Shown here piece by piece: positions 9,161 through 17,306 of a stretch of DNA of 64,000 nt (the first letter of the stretch is position 1; each line of letters opens with the position of its first letter). Below the pieces are notes generated by a model. The model was not told the origin of the DNA and searched no databases. It saw only the letters and a program-made list of their open reading frames with translations. The position numbers were made by a program, and so were the translations under genes. The DNA comes from Vulcanimicrobiota bacterium (GTDB lineage: Bacteria > Vulcanimicrobiota > Vulcanimicrobiia > Vulcanimicrobiales > Vulcanimicrobiaceae): NCBI GenBank assembly GCA_003140215.1, contig PLJL01000005.1, forward strand, positions 132,916 through 196,915. The letters run 5' to 3'.

Positions 9161-9652
9161 TCAGCTCGCTTTCGGCTTCTGCTCGATGCGCGTTGCGGTG
9201 AGGCGTTCGACGTCGCGGGTCGACAGCACGTGCTGCGCGCGCACGCGATGGCGGTCGGCCCACGGCTTCCAGGCGCCTTCACCGGCGACGAACCACGAGT
9301 CGAACGCGCCGCGCATCTCGATTCCGGCCGAGGTCGACTCGATCAGCACCGTCTGGGGCCGTAGCCCGCGCACGGCGCGCAGACCCGCGGCGAGACCGCC
9401 GCGGACGTCGGGGCGATGTACCGTCACCCACACGACGTGGGTCGCGCCGGCGGCCAGCAAACGGTCGGTGTCGTGACGGTGCTCGGCGGCCGTATCCGGG
9501 GTGAGAACCAGCACGCGCAAGTCGCACGGCTTCTCACGCACGCTGACCTTCATCGCGACCTTCGCAATCGCCGGCTCGGCGCGCAAGAGATGCTCCGCCA
9601 GGGTCGTTTTCCCAACGTTGGAAGCGCTTCCGCCGACGACGACGATCCGCAC
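9161..9652 (-). CDS. Small P-loop NTPase, last gene of the fdh locus (MobB-like?)
   Basis: 163 residues from GTG 9652. The N-terminus is a strand followed by a Walker A loop, GGSASNVGKTT (about residues 6-16), then a KVSVREKPCD segment that could carry metal or nucleotide contacts. The fold resembles SIMIBI-class NTPases such as MobB (Mo-bis-MGD synthesis). A role in cofactor supply for the formate dehydrogenase is inferred from position only: it starts 20 bases after the NrfD gene on the same strand. It could equally be another maturation GTPase. Confidence 0.72.
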   Translation of the reverse strand: MRIVVVGGSASNVGKTTLAEHLLRAEPAIAKVAMKVSVREKPCDLRVLVLTPDTAAEHRHDTDRLLAAGATHVVWVTVHRPDVRGGLAAGLRAVRGLRPQTVLIESTSAGIEMRGAFDSWFVAGEGAWKPWADRHRVRAQHVLSTRDVERLTATRIEQKPKAS

Positions 9653-9672
9653 GGCGGCGCCGGTCCCCGAAA

Positions 9673-10566
9673 CTAGGTCTGGGCGCTGAAGATGACGATG
9701 TACCGCATGATCAACACGCCCGCCAGCACCACGATCGCCGACAGCGAGCCCATCCCGGTGGCCGTGCCGGTGGTGACGACGCTGCCCGCGCCGGCGAGCT
9801 GCAAGCGCCGCCCGCCGACGAAGCCGCGGAACGCCGGCAGCAGGCTGATCATCACCAGGATCCACAGTACCAGCCACAGCCCCGAGAACATCTTGCCGGC
9901 TGCTCCAGCTTGCGAGAGCGTCAGGAAGAAGATGACGATCATCAGCAGCTCGAGCACCGCGAAGTATCCGTCGGCGACTTGCAACCGAGGTTCGGTCCAC
10001 TCGGCGCCGGCTCGAGACCGCGCGAGTAGCGTCAGCAGCGCGGCGGAACCGCTCAGTGCTGAGGCGACGAATAGCCCGCCGATCGCCCAGCTGTCGCTCC
10101 AGATCGGCTGATTGGAGACGCTCAACACGACGCCGGTGTACGAGCACAGGAACAGCGCCACGAGCGAGCCGAGGATCTCCACGACGCTGTTGCCGCGGCC
10201 CAACTTGCCCAGCGACTGCAGAAACGCCAGGAACGAGAACAAGCCGAAGATCAGCAGCCCCCAGGTGCCCAGCGAGATCGGCGACCAGGGCTTGAAGTTG
10301 AGTCCCGTATTACCGGGCGTCGTGTTGATCATCATGTGCCAGAAGCGCAGCGGCTGGCCGAGGTCGATCGTGAGCAGGATCCCGCACACGACGACCAACG
10401 GAAACGCGATCAGGAACGCCGCCCGCGCCGCGCCTTCGTCGCGCGCGCCGCCCCACAGGCGCAGCATCGTGGCCAACACGTACAGACCGCCGGCAAGCCC
10501 GGCACAGAAGAAATACCCGACGATGTACCAGCCCCAGTTCGGGGGCTGCACGAAGTGCTCGGCCAT
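9673..10566 (-). CDS. NrfD/PsrC-family membrane subunit of formate dehydrogenase
   Basis: 297-residue integral membrane protein with about eight hydrophobic segments and the NrfD-family start NWGWYIVGYFFCAGLAGGLY. These subunits anchor Fe-S/Mo oxidoreductases and exchange electrons with quinones, in place of the cytochrome b subunit of Fdh-N. The ATG at 10566 overlaps the stop of the Fe-S subunit (TGATG). Position directly after fdhA-fdhE-fdhB supports assignment as the membrane partner of the selenocysteine formate dehydrogenase. Confidence 0.92.
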   Translation of the reverse strand: MAEHFVQPPNWGWYIVGYFFCAGLAGGLYVLATMLRLWGGARDEGAARAAFLIAFPLVVVCGILLTIDLGQPLRFWHMMINTTPGNTGLNFKPWSPISLGTWGLLIFGLFSFLAFLQSLGKLGRGNSVVEILGSLVALFLCSYTGVVLSVSNQPIWSDSWAIGGLFVASALSGSAALLTLLARSRAGAEWTEPRLQVADGYFAVLELLMIVIFFLTLSQAGAAGKMFSGLWLVLWILVMISLLPAFRGFVGGRRLQLAGAGSVVTTGTATGMGSLSAIVVLAGVLIMRYIVIFSAQT

Positions 10567-11393
10567 CACGGCGCACCCGCCGGCGGTACTGCCGCATCGC
10601 CCGCGGCCGGTTCACCCGGAGCACGGCGCCGGAAAGCGATCAATCCGGCGAACACTCCGACGGCGGCGGTGACGAGCGAGCCCAGGTATCCGGGCCGGTT
10701 GTTGCGCCGCGGCAAGACCGCGTTCTCCTTGTTCGGCAAACCGTAGACTTCGGGCTTGTTCATCAGCAGAAAGAACGCGCCCAGGCCGCCGTAGATCGAG
10801 TCGTCGCGGCCGTAGAGGTTGGCATTGTCGTAGCCCTGCGACTTGAGCGCCGCCAGACGCGCGTCGGCCTTTTTGTGCAGCTCGGTGAGCGTGCCGTACT
10901 GGATCGACTGCGTCGGGCAGGCCTTGGCGCAAGCCGGCTGCATGCCGCCCTGCAGGCGGTCATAGCACAGCGTGCACTTGTGCGCGGCGCCGGTGATCGC
11001 GCTGAAGCCGATCGCGCCGAAGGGGCAGGCCGAGATGCAGTCGCGACAGCCGTTGCAGACATCTTGCTGGATGACGACGGTGTCGAACTCGGTGCGCACG
11101 ATCGCGTCGGTCGGGCACACCTCCATGCAGCTCGCGTTCTTGCAGTGCTTGCAGACGTCCGACAGCATGAGCCAGGCATTGCCGTTGCCGACGACCGTGG
11201 GCGCGTCGGGGACCAGATCGACGAACTTGACGTGGCGCCAGTTCTCGGCGTCGAGCTGCCCCGTGTTGTCGAAGCCGTCGCCGAACTTCGGCGGGTTGCC
11301 GGGGAGCTGATTCCACTCCTTGCAGGCCACCTCGCACGCTTTGCAGCCGATGCAGATGCTCGAATCGGTAAAGAATCCGACGGGTTCCGCCAT
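10566..11393 (-). CDS. fdhB: Formate dehydrogenase Fe-S subunit (four 4Fe-4S)
   Basis: 275 residues with four ferredoxin-type Cys clusters: CIGCKACEVAC near the N-terminus, CKHCKNASCMEVCP, CNGCRDCISACPFG and CTLCYDRL...ACAKACPT. This is the FdhB/FdnH/HybA type that wires the catalytic subunit to the membrane subunit. A hydrophobic segment near residues 238-258 followed by Arg-rich residues could anchor it. It starts only 3 bases after the fdhE stop and overlaps the NrfD gene. Confidence 0.95.
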   Translation of the reverse strand: MAEPVGFFTDSSICIGCKACEVACKEWNQLPGNPPKFGDGFDNTGQLDAENWRHVKFVDLVPDAPTVVGNGNAWLMLSDVCKHCKNASCMEVCPTDAIVRTEFDTVVIQQDVCNGCRDCISACPFGAIGFSAITGAAHKCTLCYDRLQGGMQPACAKACPTQSIQYGTLTELHKKADARLAALKSQGYDNANLYGRDDSIYGGLGAFFLLMNKPEVYGLPNKENAVLPRRNNRPGYLGSLVTAAVGVFAGLIAFRRRAPGEPAAGDAAVPPAGAP

Positions 11394-11396
11394 CTC

Positions 11397-12263
11397 TTAA
11401 ATCCCCATGAGGTTGGGCACGAGCTTGGTGAGGCCGCGTTCTCTGGCGTACAGGTCGAGCGGGATCGCGGCGATCTCGTCGACGAGCGGAACCGCCCGCG
11501 GGTCGCGATCGAGGTCGACGGTCAACACGTAGTGCGAACAGGTCTTGCAACCATCGATGCGTAGGTGCGGAAATTGCGCGGTCGTGGCCGGCGCGGACCG
11601 GCCCGCTCCGGGCTTGATGACCGCGCCGGTAAGTTCGGCTTGCGTCGTTCCGACTTCGCCGTGCACGACGAGCTTCGCCGTGTCGTTCTCGCCGCAGACC
11701 GCGCACGTCATTCGCGGATACGCCCAAGCCGTCGCACAACGCGAACATTCCAAATATCGATGGGCCGTAACCAAGTCCTCCGGCGAGGACGCGAAGAAGC
11801 TGAGTTGCGGAAGCCCCGCGCACGTCGGACAATGCCGTTCGTCGCGCGGGCCCGCGCACGCAGCTCCCGCCGCGGCCCCTAGGGCCTCCAATACCGGACC
11901 AGCCGCGGAGCGGGCCAGGTAGCGCGCGACGCCGTCGAGCTCGCCGCCGCGCAGCCATTCTCGGACGAACTTCGAGACGTCGATTTCGTGAAAGCGCTCG
12001 AGCACGGCCGCGGCCAGCGCGGGCGGTCCGCTCCCGACGCTCACCTCGATGACGCGTGGCGCCACGCGCTCGGCGATGTAGGCGCTCACTTCCTCGGGCG
12101 GCGGCGCGTCCTCGCAGGCTGCGGCGTACGCGCGCTCCTGCACGTCGAGCAACCGGCCGTAGAACGTCAGAACCTCGGCCGCGAACGGCCAACGCTCCTT
12201 CAGCTGTTCGGCGCGTTGCCGGCGCTTGGACCACCGGTCCGTCTCGAGGAGGACCTGCGCCAT
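11397..12263 (-). CDS. fdhE: FdhE formate dehydrogenase accessory protein
   Basis: 288 residues from the ATG at 12263, which overlaps the fdhA stop (TGATG). FdhE is a rubredoxin-like chaperone of respiratory formate dehydrogenases. Four CxxC pairs typical of the family are visible: CPTC, CSRC, CAVC and CKTC, spread over about residues 165-255. The last stretch YVLTVDLDRDP matches the conserved C-terminal region. The gene sits between catalytic and Fe-S subunits, an unusual insertion inside the structural operon, but the overlaps show one transcript. Confidence 0.93.
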   Translation of the reverse strand: MAQVLLETDRWSKRRQRAEQLKERWPFAAEVLTFYGRLLDVQERAYAAACEDAPPPEEVSAYIAERVAPRVIEVSVGSGPPALAAAVLERFHEIDVSKFVREWLRGGELDGVARYLARSAAGPVLEALGAAAGAACAGPRDERHCPTCAGLPQLSFFASSPEDLVTAHRYLECSRCATAWAYPRMTCAVCGENDTAKLVVHGEVGTTQAELTGAVIKPGAGRSAPATTAQFPHLRIDGCKTCSHYVLTVDLDRDPRAVPLVDEIAAIPLDLYARERGLTKLVPNLMGI

Positions 12264-15200
12264 CACATCTTCTCGATGGCGACCAAGAAGGCTTTGGTTT
12301 CCGGCGTCCGCGCGCTCGCGTCCCCGACGAACGGCGTCAACGCGTTGACGAGCCAAAGCATCGATCGTTCCGGGTGCAAGTCGGCGGCGACGCCGACGAA
12401 CCCCCAGTGGATCGGAATGCCGACTTGCCACGCCTTCTTGTCACCGAGATCGAGCTGCCCGACGCGATTCGTAACGACGGCACGAACCTCCATCTTGCCG
12501 CGTTTGGAGCTGACGCGCACCATGTCGCCGGTCTTGATGTTCTTCTCTTTCGCCAAGCCCGTCGGCATCTCGACGAACGGCTCCGGTGCGAGCTGCACGA
12601 GATGCGGCACTTGCTGGGTGAGGAAGTGCTCGTGCTCGGTGAGCCGGTACGTCGTCGCAATGATCGGATATTCGTCGGGCGTCCCGAAGCGATTCTCGCG
12701 GCCGGCGGCTTTGTCGTACAGAAACGCCACCGGCGAAGCGGAGTTGTCCGGATGCAACGCATTCTTGACCGGAGACTCCATCGGTTCGTAGTGCTCCGGA
12801 AACGGGCCGTCCGCCATTGTACTCGAGAACAGACGCCCGCCGCCCTCGCCGTTCATGATGAACGGCATCCACGCTTTCGCATCCTTCGGGTTCATCTTGG
12901 GCGGATAGTCCGGCACGTCGCCGACCCACTTGGAGCCGTTCCACGCGATCCCGGGCCGCTTCGGGTCCCAGGGCTTGCCGTCGAGGTCGGCCGACGCCCG
13001 GTTGTACATCACGCGCCGGTTCAGCGGCCAGCTCCAGGCCCAATTGGGGTAGAAGCCCATCCCGGTCGGGTCGTTCTTGGCCGGATCTTGGACGCCGTCA
13101 CGGCGTTTGGAGAGGTTCCCCTTTTCCGTGTAACTGCCGGTGTAGATCCAGTCCCCGGCAGTCGTGGTCCCGTCGTCGGCGAGCTTCGCAAACGTCGCCA
13201 TCTGCTTCCCGCTCTTCAAGTCTTTTCCGTTGATCTCTCTTGCGATCTCGTCGAGCAGCGGCTTGTGCGGATCCTTGTAGTCCATCGTCAGATGCATGAT
13301 CGGATCGGCGAACTTTCCACCGTTCTTCTGATACAGCGCTTTGACTCGCTGGAAGAGCTCGGCGGTAATCCAATGATCGTGACGCGCTCCGCCTTGTGGC
13401 GGGATAACTTGATCCTTCCATTGCATCCAGCGGCCGCTGTTGACGAAGGAACCGTCTTTCTCGATCCAGTGCGTCGTTGGAAGCATGAAGACTTCCGTTT
13501 GGACCGAGGCCGGCGTCATTCCGGGCCCGTGCCAGAATTCGGAACTCGTCGTCGGGAACGGGTCCATGACGACGAGCCATTTGAGCTTCGCAAGCGCCTG
13601 CAGAACCTGGTTGGAATCAGGCCCGATGCTGGTCGCCGTCATGCCCGAGAGCATGAGCCCTTGCATTTTCCCTTGCAGCGCTCGGTCGAAGATCGTCATC
13701 CACGACGAATTGCCCAACGGCTTCGGGATGTAGCTGAACGCGAAGTCGTTGTCCTTGGTCGCGGCGCTCCCGTACCACGTCTTGAGCAGGCTGACCAAGA
13801 ACTTCTTGTAGTTCGTTCCAAAGAAGTTCCAGGAGTTCGGATCGGACTTCTTCGGCGCGCTCTTGGTAACGTAGTCGTCGATGTTCTTCTGACCGGGCTG
13901 GGGGATCTTGAGGTAACCCGGCAGGATCTCCCACGATATCGCGTGGTCCGTGTTGCCCTGGATGTTGGCGTGTCCGCGTTCCGCGTTCATCCCGCCACCC
14001 GGACGTCCCATGTTTCCGAGCAACAACTGCAAGACAGCGCCGGACCGAATGAGTTGGCCGCCGGTCGTGTGCTGCGTGAGCCCGACCGCGTAGACGATCG
14101 TCATCACCTTGTCCGGGCGACCCATCTCGCCGACGAGCTCAGCGACTTTCAGGAAGGCATCCTTTGGGATGCCCGTGATCGTCGAAACCATCTCGGGCGT
14201 ATAGCGCGAATAGTGCTTCTTCAGGAGCTGGAAGACGCACCGCGGATGCTGCAACGTCTTGTCGCGATGCGCGAAGCCGTCCGGGCCGGTTTCGTAGCCC
14301 CACGCGTCCGCGTCGTACGTGCGCTTCTTGCGGTCGTAGCCGGAGAAGAGCCCCTCCTTGAAGTTGTAGCTGTCCTTCACGATGAAGGACGCGTTGGTAT
14401 AATTCTTCACGTAGTCGGCGTGGTGCAGGTTTTTCTGGAGCACGTAGTTGCTCAAGCCGCCGAAGTACGCGACGTCGGTCCCCGTACGGATGCGCAGATA
14501 CATGTCCGACACCGCCGAGGTACGCGAGAAGCGCGGATCGGCGTGGATCATCTTGGCGCCCCCGCCCTTTCCCGGCCCCCTGGCCGGATCGAGCTTGGCA
14601 CGCATGAACCATTGAAAGCCGACCGGATGAGCTTCGGCCGGATTGGCTCCGTTGATGAGGATGAGGTCAGTGTTCTTGATGTCGCGCCAGTGGTTCGTCA
14701 TCGCCCCGCGTCCGAATGTGGCGGCCAAACTGACCACCGTTGGACCGTGTCAAACCCTGGCCTGCTGCTCCAAATGGGTAAGGCCGAGCCCGCGCATCAC
14801 CTTGGTGGCGAAATAGCCCTCCTCGCTGCTGAAAGCGGCGCCGCCGGCGAACGCTATCCCGTCGGTGCGGTTGACGAGGTTGCCCTTCTTGTCCGTCGCG
14901 ACGAACGTCTGATCGCGCGAATCTTTGATCCGCTGCGCGATCTTGCCGAGCATGTCGTCCCACGACATCTTCTGCCACTCGGTCGCACCCGGAGCCCGGT
15001 AGAGCGGCTGGCCGACGCGACGCTCCGAGGTCGCAAGCTGCATCGAGGTCGCGCCCTTCGGGCAGAGCCGGCCTTCGTTGACCGGGCTATCCGGGTCGCC
15101 TTCGATCTGCAAGAGCTTGACGGACCCGTCGGCTTCCTTGCGCGTGTACGCGATCAGGGAGCAGCCGACCGCGCAGTAGGGACACAGGGAGTGGGCCTCC

Positions 15201-15337
15201 GTCGCTCCGGCGATGCGGAGCTTCTGCTTGATCTCGGTCGCCTGGGCCAGATCGAAGCCGAGCTCCGAACCGACCAGCACCGCAGCGGTACCGATGCCCG
15301 CCAAGGTGAGAAAACCGCCACGGGTGACCGTCGCCAT
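12263..15337 (-). CDS. fdhA: Selenocysteine-containing formate dehydrogenase catalytic subunit
   Basis: One 1024-residue gene read through an in-frame TGA at 14752-14750 (residue 196). The context QARV-Sec-HGPTVVSLA is the family's active-site signature, so the TGA is selenocysteine and not a stop or mutation. The 4Fe-4S ligands CPYCAVGC and CPKG precede it. The protein oxidises formate to CO2 at a Mo/W-bis-MGD centre; length matches FdnG. The ATG is fixed by an excellent Shine-Dalgarno (GAGGGGAG, 6 bases before). The N-terminus TRGGFLTLAGIGTAAVL looks like a Tat signal in which the second Arg is replaced by Gly. Ends overlap fdhE. Confidence 0.95.
14720..14752 (-). promoter_or_regulatory. 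SECIS-like hairpin for UGA decoding in fdhA
   Basis: Directly after the UGA come 11 bases, then a 7-bp stem GGTGGTC / GGCCGCC (14738-14732 with 14726-14720, two G-U pairs) closed by the 5-base loop AGTTT. The 11-base spacing equals that of the E. coli fdhF SECIS upper stem. In bacteria this hairpin binds SelB and recodes UGA as selenocysteine. The loop differs from the GGUC-type loop of E. coli. Confidence 0.75.
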
Positions 15338-15428
15338 CGAGTACTCCCCTCTCTGAGGAGAACCGTGTGTTCCTGGAGCGTTCGAAGTCCGCGGCGAAGC
15401 TTCCGGGCTGACCCTCGGCCTCCTTCGT

Positions 15429-16289
15429 CTAGCGGCGCAGCCGGTCGGCGTGGCTGTAGACGTTGACGCTGTGGCCGCGCAGTAACGCCGCCAGCGTGAT
15501 CCCGGCGGCCTCGGCCATGCGGATGGCGAGCCCGGTCGGCCGCGAGATCGTCGCCAGCAGCGAGATCCCGACGACGGCGCACTTCTGGACCAGCTCGTAG
15601 CTGGCGCGGCTCGTTACGACCGCGAAGCCGGCGGCGGGATCGACTCCCGAGCGCAGCATCGCACCGATGAGCTTGTCGAGCGCGTTGTGGCGGCCGACGT
15701 CTTCACGCGCCAGGACGATGCGGCCCTCGCTCGTCGCCCAACCCGCGGCATGGATCGCGCCGGTGCTTTCATTGTAGCGCTGCCACGCCGGCAGCTCGTC
15801 GCCGGCGCGAAATATTGCCGCGGGTGAGATCGCGGCCCGCGCAGCGACCGAGCGGCCCGGGCGCAGCGCATCGTCGATCGTCGTCACGCCGCACAGCCCG
15901 CAGCCGGTGCGGCCGACCAGCGAGCGGCCGCGGTCGCGCAGCGCCTCGGCCGCCGCCGGCGGCACCACGATCTCGACCTCGATCCCCTGGCTGTAGGGGA
16001 CGGCGTTGACGCGCTCGATCTCGCCCACGCCCGCGACGATCTCCTCGGTGACGGTGAAGCCGTAGGCGAAGTCGTCGACGTCGGCCGGCGTGCACATCAT
16101 GACCACGTGCGGCCAGCCGTTGTAGGTCAGCGCGACCGGCGTCTCCTCGGCCACCGTAGCCGACGCCGGCGTGACCGCGTCATCGGTGACCGTCTCGAAA
16201 GACCGCCGCTCGATCGGCTTTGCGTAGCCTAGGCCGAAGAGCGGATGGTCCGGATCGAGCGTCGGCCGCACGCCTGAGTCGTCGCGCAT
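15429..16289 (-). CDS. fdhD: FdhD sulfurtransferase for formate dehydrogenase
   Basis: 286 residues from ATG 16289. FdhD transfers sulfur from IscS to the Mo-bis-MGD cofactor before insertion into FdhA. Landmarks are TEEIVAGVGEI, the GRTGCGLCG segment with the two active-site Cys (CGLC), REDVGRHNALDKLIG and TSRASYELVQK. It lies 91 bases upstream of fdhA on the same strand and starts 8 bases after the SET-domain gene, so all are probably co-transcribed. Confidence 0.96.
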   Translation of the reverse strand: MRDDSGVRPTLDPDHPLFGLGYAKPIERRSFETVTDDAVTPASATVAEETPVALTYNGWPHVVMMCTPADVDDFAYGFTVTEEIVAGVGEIERVNAVPYSQGIEVEIVVPPAAAEALRDRGRSLVGRTGCGLCGVTTIDDALRPGRSVAARAAISPAAIFRAGDELPAWQRYNESTGAIHAAGWATSEGRIVLAREDVGRHNALDKLIGAMLRSGVDPAAGFAVVTSRASYELVQKCAVVGISLLATISRPTGLAIRMAEAAGITLAALLRGHSVNVYSHADRLRR

Positions 16290-16297
16290 GTGCTCCC

Positions 16298-16714
16298 CTA
16301 CTGCTTGTTGATGGTGCCGCGACAGTTCGGGGCCGAGCAGGAGCATCGCTTCCGATCCGAATGGAGCGACGAAACGTAGTCGATCGTGAGCTCTTCGCCG
16401 GCGCGAATGTCGCGCAGGGCGAGCACCAAGAGACGACCGTGCACGGTTTGCATGAAGCTGTTGGGGCGGCAGGAGTGGTTGATGTAGTGCGTGCCGTTGC
16501 CGCCCCGGCTACCGTCGATGCTCCAGCGGCCGTCCAGCCCCGAGATGCGCAAGACCCGCCGGTGACCGCGCCGGTCCGCCTCGGCGTTGGTGATCTTCTC
16601 GCCGGTGTACTCGGCGATCTTCTTGCGCCGCGCGAAACGCGCGGTCGCAAAGCACCCCATGCCGTGAATGCGCGAGGGCTTGACGGCGAGTCCCGGGGCC
16701 AGCGCCAGCCGCAT
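16298..16714 (-). CDS. Small SET-domain protein (putative protein-lysine methyltransferase)
   Basis: 138 residues comprising a complete minimal SET domain: IHGMGCFATARF near residues 17-28, the AdoMet/active-site motif YINHSCRPNSF (about 77-87), GEELTIDY (about 109-116), then a post-SET CSCSAPNC zinc-like cluster. SET proteins methylate lysines; bacterial substrates are mostly unknown. It is the gene immediately before fdhD with an 8-base gap, so it may be co-expressed with the formate dehydrogenase, but a functional link is unproven. Bacterial SET genes are often acquired laterally. Confidence 0.87.
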   Translation of the reverse strand: MRLALAPGLAVKPSRIHGMGCFATARFARRKKIAEYTGEKITNAEADRRGHRRVLRISGLDGRWSIDGSRGGNGTHYINHSCRPNSFMQTVHGRLLVLALRDIRAGEELTIDYVSSLHSDRKRCSCSAPNCRGTINKQ

Positions 16715-16754
16715 CGAGGGATGTTGCGGCGGGCGCCGGTCCGTTCCCCGTGCG

Positions 16755-17210
16755 CTAGTGGGAGAGCGAGTCGAGGGTCGCGCCCGCCGCGCCGGCGGGG
16801 ATGAACCACGTCTCGTCGCCGACGATGCCGTCGACCGTGATGCCGTGCTGGGTTTGATAGGTGCGCACGGCGGCTTCGGTCAGCGGTCCGAAGTCGCCGT
16901 CGATCGCGGCCGAGTAGAGGTGCATGACGGTCAGGCCCTTCTGCAGCCGGGTGACCGTGGGGCCCGTCGAGCCACGAGAAAGCTCGGGCGTGTCGGTGTC
17001 AGGCGGGAGGGCGTTCCAGGTCAGCGGTCCGACGATCCCGTCCGCGACGAGGCCGTTACCGCTCTGGTACTGTTTCACGGCCTGTTCCGTCTGTGGGCCG
17101 AAGTTGCCGTCGATGGGAAGACCGAGCGACTTGTTCTGCACGAAGATGCGCTGGATCCGCTTGACGTCGGCACCGGTCGAGCCGAGTTGAAGTGTCGGGC
17201 CGCTGTTCAT
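16755..17210 (-). CDS. Protein with two peptidoglycan-binding (PGBD) repeats
   Basis: 151 residues made of two PG_binding_1 domains. Each has the signature IDGNFGPQTEQAVKQYQ / IDGDFGPLTEAAVRTYQ followed by VDGIVG or ADGIVG and a Trp. No signal peptide or catalytic domain is visible, so it would be a cell-wall binding module or a cytoplasmic orphan. ATG 17210 is preferred over the upstream GTG 17219 because AAAGGG then sits 8 bases ahead. It is the first minus-strand gene after the divergent NRAMP-type gene. Confidence 0.85.
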   Translation of the reverse strand: MNSGPTLQLGSTGADVKRIQRIFVQNKSLGLPIDGNFGPQTEQAVKQYQSGNGLVADGIVGPLTWNALPPDTDTPELSRGSTGPTVTRLQKGLTVMHLYSAAIDGDFGPLTEAAVRTYQTQHGITVDGIVGDETWFIPAGAAGATLDSLSH

Positions 17211-17247
17211 GATGTACACCCTTTCTCTGGTTGGTACGCCTAGTATT

Positions 17248-17306
17248 GCAGGCGTTCGATCCGGTTGCCTGCGGGGTAGACACCTGGCGATGCCAGGAAC
17301 GCCTGC
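17248..17306 (+). promoter_or_regulatory. Nested inverted repeats in the leader of the NRAMP-type gene
   Basis: A perfect 10-bp inverted repeat, GCAGGCGTTC (17248-17257) and GAACGCCTGC (17297-17306), encloses a second perfect hairpin CCTGGC-GAT-GCCAGG (17283-17297). The 3' arm abuts the GTG at 17307. The element could be a metal-responsive riboswitch, an attenuator, or a DNA operator in this divergent 96-bp intergenic region. I could not match it to a known riboswitch consensus. Confidence 0.5.

Noticed and set aside
14737-14752. fdhA as a frameshifted or nonsense-mutated pseudogene
   Set aside because: No frame change occurs; the TGA sits exactly at the known selenocysteine site with a correctly spaced hairpin.
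12056-15466. Open frame of more than 1100 codons on the plus strand opposite fdhA
   Set aside because: Antisense shadow of the selenocysteine formate dehydrogenase; low-complexity Arg/Val/Asp translation with no domain.
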